Below, piece after piece: positions 44,640 through 56,212 of a DNA stretch of 64,000 nt. Origin of the DNA: Calliopum simillimum (taxonomy: Eukaryota; Arthropoda; Insecta; Diptera; Lauxaniidae); the NCBI GenBank assembly GCA_951812925.1, contig OX638370.1, positions 80,272,004 through 80,336,003 on the forward strand, read 5' to 3'. The notes under the pieces were generated by a model. It was not told where the DNA came from, made no database searches, and saw only the letters and a list, made by a program, of their open reading frames with translations. Numbering within the stretch: position 1 is the first letter of the stretch; every line of letters starts with the position of its first letter. A program made the position numbers and the translations under genes.

Positions 44640-45780
44640 GATTTTTACATTTTCCTACAGGACTTCATGGCTAGGTACCATATTCGTAGTTTTGTTGTAT
44701 AAAAATGCTTGTGTGTATTTATAATATTTGCATGTGTGTATGTATGCATGTTCGTTGGTCTGTCGGTCGGTTGGTCGCCACTTACTTTTAGTCGTCATTG
44801 TCGTAACCGCCATCGTCAACATCATCATCGCCATAGTCAACAAAATCATTATGATTGAAGTTGTCGTTGTTTGTGTTGTTGTTATTTTCATCCATCGCCT
44901 TACTATATGTGGGGCCGACGGGACCTTCTCTTCTATCCCCTTTATTTACCCCCTCCCCCACCACACCATGCTACTTGCAATCGTATATGCCAGCCAGCGT
45001 TTTCATGGCACTCGCCATTCGCCATCCATCCATCCATCCATCGTTTGCCAACAACCATCGCCGTAGCCGCCGCTGTCGTCATCAACACACATCCGTGCAG
45101 TGAGCGCGTCTCATCGTACACCCCCTGTCGCTCTCTCTCTTTAGACAACCATGCTGCGAGCACCATCACCGTAGCGCTGCAGCTGTGCTCGCAGTTTTGC
45201 TGTGCGCTGCGCTGTGCTGTTTACTGCTTTTGTTGGACGCGTTGTTTTTACTCTGCCTCTGACTATCCACCTCCTTTCCATTATCATCTGCTGCTTGTTT
45301 TGCCTGAGAAAAAAAAAAATGAAAAAAAAAAAAAACACAAAAACAAAAATTGTATAGTAGCAGCAGCAACAATATCGACGGCAGCAACAGCACTTTTAGC
45401 AACAACAACAAAAACGTCAACTTTCGAGCGTACGGTTAAATGGAATGGTACGCTTTAGCTCTTGCTTGGTGGTACGTTCGTTGTTGGATTTTTTTTTCGT
45501 ACTCGACTTGTTCGCTATTTTTGTTGTCGCTGCGGCCTGAATTGCAGCGCCGCTGAGCGCTGGCACTTGCGTTATGCGTTTTGTTGTTTTTGTTGGTTTC
45601 TTTTTTATTTTTGCCAATCGATAAAAGTAAATCTTGGCTTGCAGAGCAGCTCGCAAAGTGAAGAGCAGTAGAAACAAATGGTAGGATGAGATGTGTGGGG
45701 GAAATGTGGCATGTATTGAAGGGATTTCATCGAACAGGCGTCGTCGTTGCATGTTATGTCTCTTCATCAACAATGATTCT
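44640..45780. other. GC-richer, microsatellite-bearing unclassified region
   Basis: This segment contains TGTGTGTATGTATGCATG near 44730, CCATCCATCCATCCATC near 45024, and GCAGCAACAATATCGACGGC followed by AGCAAC-type triplets near 45360. It is less AT-rich than its surroundings and no TIR or coding domain is seen. Open frames such as 44871-45458 are low-complexity (Cys/His/Thr/Ala runs) and differ by frame without a preference. Non-coding exons or regulatory DNA are possible; nothing in the sequence proves it. Confidence 0.35.
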
Positions 45781-46289
45781 GGGTCTTTTCAAATAAAAGA
45801 TCCATGTCACCAGTTCGTTTTGATGACCTTTCTATCTATAATTTAACCGATAGACTCAAATGAGTTACCTAGACAAAAATATCGTAAGAAATCCAGTCAT
45901 CAAAATAAAAACAGAGAGAGAGAGATGACCCTGGAGATACGCGCGGTGGAATTTCGGCAGATCCATTTCCTAAATTAAGAAAAATTAAAAAATTGTTAAA
46001 GTTGTCCCTTTCATATGAAATTATATGAAAGGAGTAATTGGTGACCATAGTTTTGCAACCAAAATCAGGAATAACAATCACATTAGTGAATTCATGAACT
46101 ATTGCTCAAAAATATATGTTCATTTATTTTATCAAATAAGAGTAAACAAGGAGTAAAGCTGAAGTTTTGCACAAACCTTTGTTTTGATGTTTTAAGGACT
46201 TGGTGAAAAGTCATGTATGGAAAAATCCAACATGATTGGATTTATATTGTCCAAAACATATTATATATATTATATTGTCTAAACCTCGT
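45781..46289. other. Gene-free interval
   Basis: AT-rich. An AG-dinucleotide run (AGAGAGAGAGAGA) occurs near 45912. No gene seen. Confidence 0.35.
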
Positions 46290-46493
46290 CGCGCTTAAAT
46301 TCGCAAGGAGCTCTCATACATATGTGGCGCACTGCAACCAAATACTAAGGATGAATCACTTGAGCTTTCAACAAAATTTGGTTGAATTTGAACAAGAGGG
46401 CGTGTCACCTCCCATACAAGCAAAATCTTAAAAACTCTGAGGGTACTATCTGAGATAATCAAATCAAAATTCGTACACTTGCTACGAATAGTA
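46290..46493 (+). mobile_element. Helitron-like fragment, interrupted
   Basis: GCAAGGAGCTCTCATACATA, AACACTTGAGCTTTCAACAA-like and GGGCGTGTCACCTCCCATAC phrases match units near 49073-49850 and, more distantly, 18960-19540. The unit is cut at 46494 by the TA-flanked element that follows. Confidence 0.65.
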
Positions 46494-47405
46494 TAGTAAC
46501 TTCGGGTAATGTGATATAGGCATTTTTGTTTTCTAAACAACACGTTATTTTAAAATCATAGCTGCTACCACTTTATGTATTATGTTTTCTTGATGCATTG
46601 TGCAGTATATTATGATTTTGGAGTTCTTTAGCGTGAGCTAAACTTAAGCTATTTCAACAAAAGGAAAAAAAGGCAAAAAAAAAATTATATAACTAAATTG
46701 GCGGGTAATGTGAAATATTGTACTATATCGAATTTGATAATTTTGGGCCAACAAATTGCATTTTTGGCAAAAATACTATCGTGTTATAAAGTTGCTTTAG
46801 TTGTGAAGCTCTTAATTCAGGTTAGGAGTGATAAACTTTGCTAAAATCACTTTTTGAAAGCTTTAGCTAATTTTTCTGAAAAACTGTTGCTTTTATAAAA
46901 TATAAAAATGTAGGACCAACAATTTGTTAAAAAGGTTTCAGGCTTGGGCAAAAAACCATCGCTTAAAAAATTTTGCATTGCAAGTGCAGCTTTAAATGTT
47001 TTCGGTGCCAGAAGTGCACTATATCACATTACCCCAATTTCAGTTTTAAAACAATCAGGTCATTTTAGAAAAACACACTTCAGTAAATAAAAAACTCATT
47101 TGGCTTATGGTTAGGTATATCCACCCACTAGCCAAATATAATATCTCGGCTTTGATATCAATTTTAATTTAGGCTAGATCCTAAGATAAAGCACACACAA
47201 AAAAAGTTTTGATAAACTGCTAAATCGATTTTACCACACTGAAAGAAAAATAAGCAAAGGTGGGCGGCGTTCATAAACTTGCGGCACTTTTCTTTTTCTG
47301 TTACTGTGGTTTGTGACGAAAAAATCATTGTCGAGAGTTGTTTATTTAAGGAGATATGCTGGTGTATCACATTACCCGCCTATATCACATTACCCGAAGT
47401 TACTC
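46494..47405. mobile_element. TA-flanked element with CGGGTAATGTGATA boxes
   Basis: Ends read (T/G)AGTAACTTCGGGTAATGTG on the left and inward from the right, with TA at 46492-46493 and 47406-47407. Further boxes: GCGGGTAATGTGAAATA (46702), reversed ATATCACATTACCCC (47021-47035) and TATCACATTACCCGCC (47366). The interior is AT-rich with no coding sequence. The 912-bp element is inserted into a Helitron-like unit. Confidence 0.85.
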
Positions 47406-47643
47406 TATAGGTAAACTCTGGTAGGAAAAGTTTTTTTCAAGCAAGCAAAATTTCAGCTGAAATAATAATTGAAAGATTTCAGCAGATATATTTAAAAACC
47501 TCTTCAGTATACCACTTTATTTTTTAGTTATTGCGTAAATATATTGATCACAAAATATCCTGACATCTAATATCCTTACAGAATATTACTATGTAGCGCA
47601 GGATGGTTAAAAACAAAAAGAAACAGACAAATACTTAAGGTAC

Positions 47644-47700
47644 CCATATACGGGAGACTGGGGTGGCTTCGATAATGACATTTTTGCCATGAAGTAGCCA
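47644..47700 (+). mobile_element. Single terminus resembling the GGGGAGACTGGG family
   Basis: TATACGGGAGACTGGGGTGG followed by CTTCGATAATGACATTTTTG is close in design to the left end of the element at 52452 (GGGGAGACTGGGCACATTT). A matching right end was not found. Confidence 0.35.
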
Positions 47701-47784
47701 TCGATCAAAAATATTTATTAATGGGAAGTTACGCATTACACAGAGCGAAGAAAAAAAGCATAACTATCGTTGTCAAATGAGTTT

Positions 47785-48015
47785 CTACCACGTTCGAGAG
47801 TGTTTTAACTACGTTTCGTTGCTGATTTGGACTTAGCAACGCTCAAAGATCATATTTGTATGGTGCATTGCTAAATCACTCACGAACGTGATTGAAACTT
47901 ATTTAGCAACTCTGGTTGCCAAGCGTTGTTAAATCCAAATCAGCAACGAAACCTGGTCAAAATCCGAATCAGCTACGAAACGTAGTCAAAACACTCACGA
48001 ACGTCGTAGTTAGAA
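47785..48015. repeat. Imperfect foldback with ACGAACG/CGTTCG and AGCAACG motifs
   Basis: The left part (CACGTTCGAGAGTGTTTTAA, CTACGTTTCGTTGCTGATTT) is mirrored by AAATCAGCAACGAAACCTGG and CGTAGTCAAAACACTCACGA on the right. Similar motifs (AGCAACGCACGTTGTTAAAA, GCTACGAACGAGCC) continue at 48228-48263, so the repeat unit may extend further and contain the tRNA-like segment at 48042. Confidence 0.6.
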
Positions 48016-48041
48016 GCTATTTTCAAAACAAATAGACTTTC

Positions 48042-48114
48042 AGTCACTAGCTGAGTTCGTTAACGTCCGTATCTATCACACGACAGGTTCCAGGTTCAAA
48101 TCTCCCCAATGCCA
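48042..48114 (+). repeat. tRNA-like (SINE-type) head 2
   Basis: TAGCTGAGTTCG (48048-48059) fits the A box TRGCNNAGY and GGTTCAAATCT (48092-48102) fits the B box, about 33-34 bases apart. The intervening CTATCACACGAC resembles the CTATCATACGG of the segment at 714-793. The A-rich sequence that follows could be a retroposon tail. A functional tRNA is unlikely because no acceptor stem could be paired. Confidence 0.45.
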
Positions 48115-48515
48115 AACAAAAAAATATTTATTTAAAGCATAAATTTAAAATTAAAAAAGAAAGTAATATCAGTTTCATTGTTTTTGACAGGAAAAAATTA
48201 GAATATAAAAATAATGTATTTTATTTAGCAACGCACGTTGTTAAAACTGCTACGAACGAGCCATGCTCAAAATTTGAGTTGTTAAAATAACCACGTTTCT
48301 GCCACTTTTCACAATGTTGTTTTCTCTGTGTACGAATAAGGAATACCCTCAAAAAGTTTATCTTCAAAGCTGAAAAAGTTACACGTGTTTTTGCGTTTTC
48401 ACGCTTTCTGCTCAAGTTTTTCTAATACGTAAGTGTTTTTATACTCTAAACGGTTAATTAAAAAAAACAAAAGTTATAACAAAATATTATGAATGTTTTT
48501 TTTTGTGAAAAAATG
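48115..48515. other. Gene-free interval
   Basis: AT-rich sequence with an AACGCACGTTGTT motif near 48231 and no coding domain. Confidence 0.3.
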
Positions 48516-48519
48516 TGTG

Positions 48520-49916
48520 AAAAGCTGGGAGGTATAGAAAGTATATACCCAACGGGAAACGGAAGCGCATTGAAACAACTTCAGTTGCGCTTCAAGGGAA
48601 GCGAGAAGCTGCTTCCAGTGCTGTTCTCACTGCTTATCTTTTTTAACACAGTATGTCCTAGCGGAGATGCACATCTTCAGAAGCACATGAAATACGCTTC
48701 AAATGCGCTTCCGTGGAAGCACACATTTGGAAGCAAATGAAATACGCTTCCGTGCAAGTTTCTGAAAATTTTAAGTACCATTTCACAAAAATTACTTTTT
48801 TTCTATAACTTTTGGCAGATTTATTAACTTTTATAAGCAATAAAAAAATAGAATTTGAAAAATGTGCTTCTATTGCGCTCTTTTGGAAGCAGCTTCATTT
48901 CTTCCCGTTGGGTATATTCTTGATCAGCGTCATCTCCTGAGTCGATATAGCCAATTCTGTCTGGCTGGCTGGGTTGGGTGTCTGTCTGTGCGTGGAAATA
49001 TTTTTTACTTTTTACTTTAATTGACTTTCTCTTCAACCACCGGCTTATATGATACAACGTGACGTCACACACTGGGGCAAGGAGCTCTCATACATATATA
49101 CTAAAAACTAACTTGCTAAACTGAATCCTTTTCTGGTGATTTTTTGAAGAGTTTTTGATCAAGATTATTGCCTTATACTTTTTTTTCAAGAATTTTAATT
49201 TTTTTAAAAGTTATTAGCATGTGAATTTCTATGTACGTCTTTTTTTCAAATTCCGATTTGTCCGTAAATATTGGGCGAAAATTTATGAAACTTTTGTGGT
49301 AGGACGAAAAATAATTCAAAATTTAGATGAAATAAACATTTCATAAAAACTTTTAAAATTTCTTATTATAAATAATGCACTTTTTAATAAACAAATGAGT
49401 ACACAAAGAGTGACTTTTTTCTTTTTAAAAAAAATTCAAAAGTATTTTTAAGTTTAAAAAAGGTTGGTGAAAAAAAGTTTTTATAAAAAGAACACTTAAA
49501 AATGAATGGTATCAGTTACTTACATTTATCAATTTACATACTTTGATGTAAGCTATTGTATAAATTTTTGAAAAAACACCCTTTTCATGACAATAACCAA
49601 AAACGTCAAATTCAACAACCTGTATTTTAACAAAAAAAGGGTGCTAGTACCAAATTCTCCAGAATTGTTGTTCTTGCACACCGGATCTACCATATCGCCA
49701 AATTTGAGCGAAATCAGAGACAAAAAAATGTTTACCAGGTACACTTGGCGTGTTTTGCTTCATATACTAAGGATGGATAACTTGAGCTTTCAACAAGATT
49801 TGGTCGAATTTGAACAAGAGGCCGTGGCACCTCCCGTACAAGCAAATTTTTCAAAATAGGTACAATAGTGTAGGGTATCTAATTTTTGGCCAGGCCAAAG
49901 GCAACACTCTTACTAG
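48520..49916 (+). mobile_element. Helitron-like copy with insertion, ending at CTAG
   Basis: It starts with GGGAGGTATAGAAAGTATAT and, after the insertion at 48548-48912, continues CTTGATCAGCGTCATCTCCT GAGTCGATATAGCC as in 18740-18780. It then has a diverged interior. The end has GTGTAGGGTAT, TTTTTGGCCAGGCCAAAGG and CTTACTAG followed by TTTT (CTAG at 49913-49916), the same 3' structure as the copies ending at 19578 and 57690. Open frames inside carry no Rep or helicase motif. Confidence 0.6.
48548..48912. mobile_element. MITE with GGAAGCGC-type boxes
   Basis: Ends are CCCAACGGGAA and, inward from the right, CCCAACGGGAAGAAATG, flanked by a TATA repeat (48544-48547, 48913-48916). Internally GGAAGC/GCTTCC motifs recur more than ten times (for example ATACGCTTCAAATGCGCTTC, GGAAGCACACATTTGGAAGC). 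It interrupts a Helitron-like unit, whose two halves line up with the intact copy at 18730-18760. Length 365 bp; no coding capacity. Confidence 0.75.
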
Positions 49917-50189
49917 TTTTATATTAAATACAATTAAAAGTTGAATGATGTTAAAAATGGTGTCTAAAAGGTACTTATTTTTTTTTATTAGGAAAAAAAC
50001 TACCAGCATTACCTTTACAAGAAAATTTTTATCAACATTTTATTATTTAGTAATTAAGGTTTGTGACAAGCTTTAGGGCTCAAAAAAAAAGTGCCGAAGT
50101 CCCTTCAAAGTCTGTACAACAAAGTAATTACGGTTGTAGTTCACGTGGTTTAGGCTGAGAGGGGACGATATTTTACATATGTATTAGTG

Positions 50190-51110
50190 TGCAGCGCTGC
50201 TCTATGGAGATTTTTTATTTTTACATATTCTAAACGGCTCAGTGCGGAAAAGGCGCTCCTTCAATCACCTTTTAGAGGTGTATAAATATTTTTTCAAAAT
50301 TTTGAGTTTTAGTACTGCCACAAACAAGTCAATCAAACCTTAAACACATCCTGGGAATATAGGGAAAAACTCAAAGTTGGAACACTGAAGTTTTTTTGAT
50401 GAGGTTTTGTTCGTCCACTTCTCCTGAGTTGGAAAATTTAAAAATTAAAATGCAGACTCTTCCTTCTTGCGAATAAACTGGGCTTAAGCCCCTTTTTCGA
50501 GTCATGTTAAATTACCTATATTATAGTTACTTCGAAGTCTTAGAAATTAAAATGTTTTGATCAGGCCTGTTCGTTAATTTGTCCAGAGTTGGAAAATAAG
50601 AAAATTTAATCGGAACAATTCCTTATTGCGAATAAACCGAGCTTAAGCGCCTTTTTTCTTGGTATTTTTAAATTATTAATATTAAATCGACCTCCAAATG
50701 TTGGCACTAAAAATTTTTGATGAGGTTTTGTTTGTTAGCTTCTTGTTAGTGGGATAAGGTGAAGAAGTGAATCAAAACAACTCCTTCTTGCGAATAAACC
50801 GGCTTTAAGCCCCTTTTTTGCTTGAATAAAACATACAACTTTCAACTCGCAATAACCAAACTCACAGTTGTTTATTTTTGGGTTAGTATATAAAGGAGTG
50901 TTCATGGAACATACATATATGTATTTTGACTAAACATTTTAGAAAACCATTGCTTTGTTGATTGATAAATCAGCGCAAATATTATTTTCTGTTAGAATAA
51001 TTTTTATGTTTTTCATATGAAATTCATAAATATACTTGCTATAGTACACAATGTGGAGGAGCGCGGCTCTATGGAGATTTTTTATTTTTACATATTCTAA
51101 ATGAGCCAGG
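50190..51110 (+). repeat. Direct repeat pair around a 3-unit tandem array
   Basis: CTCTATGGAGATTTTTTATT plus TTTACATATTCTAAA occurs at about 50200-50235 and 51068-51105 in the same direction, 868 bases apart. Between them, 50370-50830 has three imperfect units of about 185 bases. Each carries a TTTTGATGAGGTTTTGTT-type phrase, a TTGCGAATAAACYGGGCTTAAGC-type phrase and CCCCTTTTT. This could be the two ends of one unclassified element; LTR features (TG..CA, polypurine tract) were not found. Confidence 0.55.
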
Positions 51111-51800
51111 GAATAAAAGGTCATACTCAAATCAAATTGTTAGTGAAGCTGCTGCTGCTGTATGTGGTTCAGAAAGAAGAGATGGTCTCATCAAAACAAG
51201 GCTGGAATCACGAAGGGCAATGCCTGTTTTTAATACTAAAAAGGAGTTCAAATTTGTTTCAAATATATTAAGATTATAACAAAAATCACAATTTGGACAA
51301 ATAAACTCAACGTAATATTTTTTTTTTTTTTCAAAACTTCAATGTCTTTGTGGCAATACAAAACATTAAAATATCAAAAAGTACCATATAACTTTTTTTA
51401 TTAAGAATATTATGGAGCATCTTTTCGCATGTGAGCCATTTCGAAAATCGCAAAAAACACATTTCGCTCCACCCTAATATGTATGTATGTTAAACAAATA
51501 CATAAGTGGAAAAAATATATTTAGGTACACTCGCACCAAAAATGCCAACTATGTATGATCACAATACTTCGTCTAAAGTAGTAAAAAATTCAAAGACATA
51601 CATACAGTGGAAAACGTTGCTGGTGAAGTTGTTAAAAGCGATGAATTGTCTTCCTGCGGTTTTGATGCCAAGAAAGAACTTGGAATTAAATTTTTCGGAG
51701 AAAATCTACTAAATAGCTTATGCATGCACCAATTCGAAAGAAAAATTGAAGCTTTCCACAATAAAAAAAACTTTCAAAGCTTTACAGAAGAATCCTGAAA
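51110..51800 (+). other. Coding-like fragments of unknown origin
   Basis: At 51120-51260 the plus strand reads NQIVSEAAAAVCGSERRDGL followed by IKTRLESRRAMPVF. At 51605-51798 it reads ENVAGEVVKSDELSSCGFDA followed by KKELGIKFFGENLLNS. A TACATACAG|TGG at about 51607 could be an acceptor. Codon use looks more protein-like than the surroundings, but I do not recognise a family. A decayed transposase or captured exon is possible. Confidence 0.25.
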
Positions 51801-52451
51801 GGCTGCTTCATAAATTTAACGTATCATCGTCTGAGTTCTGTTTTGCCCCATACGCATATTCGTTAAAAAATCAAATAACTTGTGTTTGTGTCGACACATG
51901 TTATGTGATTTTGCTTTTATGACGAATATGCGTATTGGGAAAAAGAGAACTCGGACGACGATATTCCAAATCAACATACCTACGCTATTTGTTTTAAAAC
52001 TTTATAAATATTTTTTTTTTTTTTTTTCAAAACAGCAATGGCGCGATATCATAAACATAAAATAATTTCACGGAAGCGCTAGTACATTATATCTCTCAAG
52101 CTGTAAAGTTATTTCAATGAAATTTGATAGGTAGGTGCTCATAAATACCATACACTGGTCGACAAAATGAGCGTAATCAGATGAATGTAACGCCTATTTT
52201 TCTAATCTAAGTTTCACTTTCTTCACGAATACTGAGCTGCACGCGTACTTTTTATTTTTTATTCTATACAGATTGTTCACGCCAATTTTCAGTCGAATAA
52301 CCACAACGAGAAGAGAGTCGGAGCCAATGTCAGCAGCCCTCTTTACCCGTACTTCCAGAGATTACCTCGCCATTTTCTGCTGATTCAGAAGTGGTCAATT
52401 TAATTTTCAGAGATGTTGTCTGGTGATACCCAAGTAGCCACTTAGTTGGTA
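51801..52451. other. Gene-free interval with Helitron-like phrases
   Basis: CAATGAAATTTGATAGGTAGG near 52115 and similar phrases recall the interior of the Helitron-like arrays. No gene recognised. Confidence 0.35.
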
Positions 52452-55288
52452 GGGGAGACTGGGCACATTTCACACTAAATTTTCAAAGACCTGTATCTTT
52501 GAAAATTATTACACGATCTTAATACTCTTTACTGTTTCTGAAACATTGATTACACTAGTTTACAAATGATTAAAATTTTTTTTCCCAGCGAATGCCGTTA
52601 ATCATTTTATATGGAAAATGGGCTGCTGATTCAGAAAATCGCATTTTTTTTTTTTATTTCGTGTCGTTTTGGAGATATCGGTCATTTTCGGTTTTTGGAC
52701 CAAAAAAAAAAGATAGTTCCACTTAAATACAAATATCTCAAGAACTAATGTGTGTATTCAAACAAATAATATGTCATATTAAAGGTAATTAAATTACCTA
52801 CAAATGATACTCACGTCACTTTTTGGCTGGTTTGTTAGTTTCGATGAAATAAATTGATTTCTGAAAAAAAAGAGTATATTTTTCCGAAAAAATTACAAAA
52901 ATGTCTAAATCAACTGCAGATTTTTACAAGAAAAAAAAAATTTTAAAAATCATTTTGTATTTTTATATTATAGTCTATAAATTTGTTAGGCAAATAAAAT
53001 ACTATTTAAGAAAATCGATGGAAAAATGCAAAAGTTGTGTACAATTCATTGATAAGTTACCAAAATGCGTTTTCCCCTATTTTTCCGTTTTTTTGTAATA
53101 AACTGTTCGAAAATTTGAAACTTTTTGTAAAAGAAATTAGAAAATCCAAAAAATTCTTAAAGAAGGCATTAAAAGGAAATACCCGTGCCTCGCCGTTTTT
53201 CTCTAGCACGTCAGATTTTTTTTTAATCGATTTTTGAAGTTTTTTAATCCACTGTACATGAAAAAACAGAAATAACGCATTCTTGTGTTAAATCGATGAA
53301 TTTAACTATATGATCCTTACATCTGAGGTGTATCATGTCTTCAGCAAACTTATGCAGGATACTACGCGGAATATTTTTGTAGACAATTTTAACCCTCTCA
53401 AACCCCCACATGTAGGTCAAAATGACCTTCATGTGGGGGTCAAAATGACCCACATGTGAGGGTTTTAGAGGGTTAAAATTTTCTACAAAAATATTCCAAA
53501 AAAAAAATATTACAAAAAAGTTATGTCTTCTTGTATAAATTTGAAGTTGAATTTGATTTTTTCTTAATTTTTTCGAAAAAAAAAATTTTTTTTTAGAAAT
53601 CAATTTATTTCACCGAAACTAACGAACCAACCAAAAAGTGATGTGGATATCATTTGTAGGTAATTTAATAACCTTTAATATGACATATTATTTGTTTAAA
53701 TACAAACATTGGTTCTTGAGATATTTGTATTTTAATGGAACTATCTTTTTTTTTTGGTGCAAAAACCGAAAATGACCGATATCTCGAAAACGACACGAAA
53801 TAAAAAAAAAAAAAATGCGATTTTCGGAATCAGCAGCCCATTTTCCATATAAAATGAGTAACGGCATTCGCTGGGAATTTTGGCTGTAAACTAGTGTTAT
53901 TTAAGATGAAAACCAAGAAAAAAAAAATTTCAAAAAAACTGTATTAAGAGTCCTTTTTTAAATTTTTTCAAAAAAAGTCATTTTGTCAAATGTGCCCCAG
54001 GTACGGGGCACATTTGACATTCACAAAAATAACACAGAAACATTAAACAAAACATTCATACATAATTTTTTTCATATAAATACAAATTATAAGTACCTAT
54101 GTATGTACTAACGAAGACTTATTTTATATATTAGTGTGAGAAGTCGATGTCAAATACGTATTTAGTGCGTGAACGTGAAGTTGAGGCTGGATTTGTTGGA
54201 GTTGGTTATTTAAACTCAATTACTTTCTTTAAAGTCAGGCAAACATCTTCCACTTCCGGTTTTATAAAAACCCAATTTAATGGTGAAACTCTTCTCAAAT
54301 AACTGATCTTGTATCAAGTATAGCTAATTACTTCTACAATATCTCCCACATAAAAAATGGGTTTTTGGATTTTTCGCCAAATTTCCCAATGACAATATAT
54401 AAGTATAAAGTACAATTTCCAACAACACCCCTAATGATAACATCAACATAAAATGTTAGGTAAGAGCCAGTTTGATGGAAATTTCTTTGGTCTGGATTTT
54501 GGGTAACACCATCGTCAAGATATCTGCAGCGCTTTCACATGATGATGGGGAATACTTCCAGTCAATTTGATAATTATTAAAAACTTCGCATCCATCCAGA
54601 TTTTCAAATTAAAATAAGTGGTAGAGGTCCTCGAAAGCACCTATTCAAAAATCTTGAATTGTAGATAAAACAAAGGTAACAAAATTATATTAAATCAAAT
54701 GAAATGGATTCTGTGTCGGAAGCCGGAGTTTCTCTCTGGTTTCCGATATTAGAAATAGCGAATTTAACTTTTTTTCATCGCCATCGCGTCTGTTCGTCTT
54801 CATTTTATAATGGTATACCATATCTTTAAATGATAACCCTAGAAAATCTTCTAAAATACACAAACACATATGTCTGGACGAACGTCAAATGTGCCCCTTC
54901 GATAAAAGTCAAATGGGCCCCAATATCGCTTGAAGAATTAAAAATATTTTAAAATTTAAACTATTTGGCCTTGATAAAATACACTTTTATTCTATTAATT
55001 GTAAAGGTTAGTGCTACCAAATTTTCATACTTACTTCTAAAAAACAATACAACTTTATTTGCAAAACCCTTACGAACAAGATGCCGAAAATTACAAAAAA
55101 ATACACAAAAAGTTAAAAAAGCGTATTAGCGCGGGAGAAGTTGAAAGAGAACTACCAAAGTTCATTGCGTTGCTTCCACTCTAATTAGTTATGTTTCTGC
55201 ATTTCAGGTTTTTGGTTCGAAAGGCGTGTTCACACCGAAAATGGCAAAGTGAAATGTGCCCCGGCGTCAAATGTACCCCAGCTTACCC
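52452..55288. mobile_element. TA-flanked element with GGGCACATTTGAC boxes
   Basis: Ends read GGGGAGACTGGGCACATTT on the left and GGGTAAGCTGGGGTACATTT inward from the right, with TA at 52450-52451 and 55289-55290. Further boxes: ATGTGCCCCAGGTACGGGGC ACATTTGAC near 53990, CAAATGTGCCCC (54887) and CAAATGGGCCCC (54910), GAAATGTGCCCCGGCG (55252). Length is 2.84 kb. Part of the interior (52565-53895) is a nested palindrome. No transposase was recognised; remaining open frames are short and AT-rich. Confidence 0.8.
52565..53895. repeat. 1.3-kb nested palindrome with GGGTCATTTTGACC-type core
   Basis: Arms 52565-52865 and 53588-53895 are reverse complements over about 300 bases (GGAAAATGGGCTGCTGATTC, TTTACTTTTTGGCTGGTTTG-like and AATTGATTTCTG phrases all have mirrors). 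The loop contains 53391-53475, where CCCCCACATGTAGGTCAAAA and CAAAATGACCCACATGTGAG form an inner stem. The loop segment 52900-53330 is an inverted relative of 59810-60060. Non-coding. Confidence 0.85.
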
Positions 55289-55290
55289 TA

Positions 55291-56201
55291 TAGAAGCCTT
55301 ATTTTTTTCTGTTCTTATTTTGGTCTTCTTGGTATAGACACCAAGCGAAAAAATTTGGTCCCTATCGGAACATATTTTTGTACGTGCCCCCAGGCCGTTA
55401 GAGGTCGGAAAAACGCTATTTATATGAAAATTAGGAAACAATCATTCCTATCTCTGAAAATATTTAACATAGGAGGATAAGATTTAGTACATACATATAT
55501 GAACAATACTTAAGTAAATAGTATCCAATAAAAAATGGGCAGCGCCACTCCCCCTCTACCCGAAATTTGTCGTATTTCTGAAAATATTTGACTCAGGTTA
55601 ATGAGATTTGGTATATATCTAATTGGCGTTGGGAACAAAATGTTCAATAAAAATGGACGGGGCCACGCCAGTTCATTCTAAAAAAGAAAACCAATTTGAC
55701 ATATCTCCGAAACTATTTGGCTCAAGTGAAAGTGATGCGGTCTTATCATCTATTTATATAAAAAACGAAAATCCAAAAAGTGTCGATTACGTATTTTTGG
55801 CGATTAGGGTACGATATATACCGGTCGTATCCCATAACTTAAAAGTAAAATTTATGGAGTTCTCTTACGGCCATTCAAAGTAGCAATGCGGGTACGAGTT
55901 TTTATCGAAAATTTTGGTTGGATGCATTATATCATGTCGCAATCATTATTTTGATCAATTAATGGCCGAACTTAAGCTAAATGAGTTCTATTGTAGCATA
56001 ACTGAGATCCATCACATAAATTTCAATAATTGGTAAAAGGAACAATCAGTCTAAGGCTTTTGTGTTTTTTTTTTTTTTTTTTTTTTCATTTTCATATCTG
56101 AAAGACGAGAAACGTTCGTATGTTTACTTAAACTTAACGATTTAAAATTGTTTATGCATTATTGTCTACACCTATAAAGCTTTTTTTTAACATTTTCGCA
56201 G
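55291..56201 (+). repeat. Minisatellite-like array upstream of the cGLR gene
   Basis: From about 55430 to 55870 there are three imperfect units of roughly 120-150 bases with phrases like ATCTCTGAAAATATTTAACA, AGATTTGGTATATATCTAAT and GGGGCCACGCC. It resembles the Helitron-like arrays but has no boundary signals. A 24-base T run lies near 56066. No coding domain in the open frame at 55623-55883. Confidence 0.45.
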
Positions 56202-56212
56202 ATTTAAACGAA

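Noticed and set aside
44871..45458. 195-residue open frame on the plus strand
   Set aside because: Low-complexity Cys/His/Thr/Ala runs in a microsatellite-rich region, with other frames equally open and no domain.
50190..51110. Solo LTR retrotransposon bounded by direct repeats
   Set aside because: Repeats are only about 40 bases, with no TG/CA ends, primer-binding site or target duplication.
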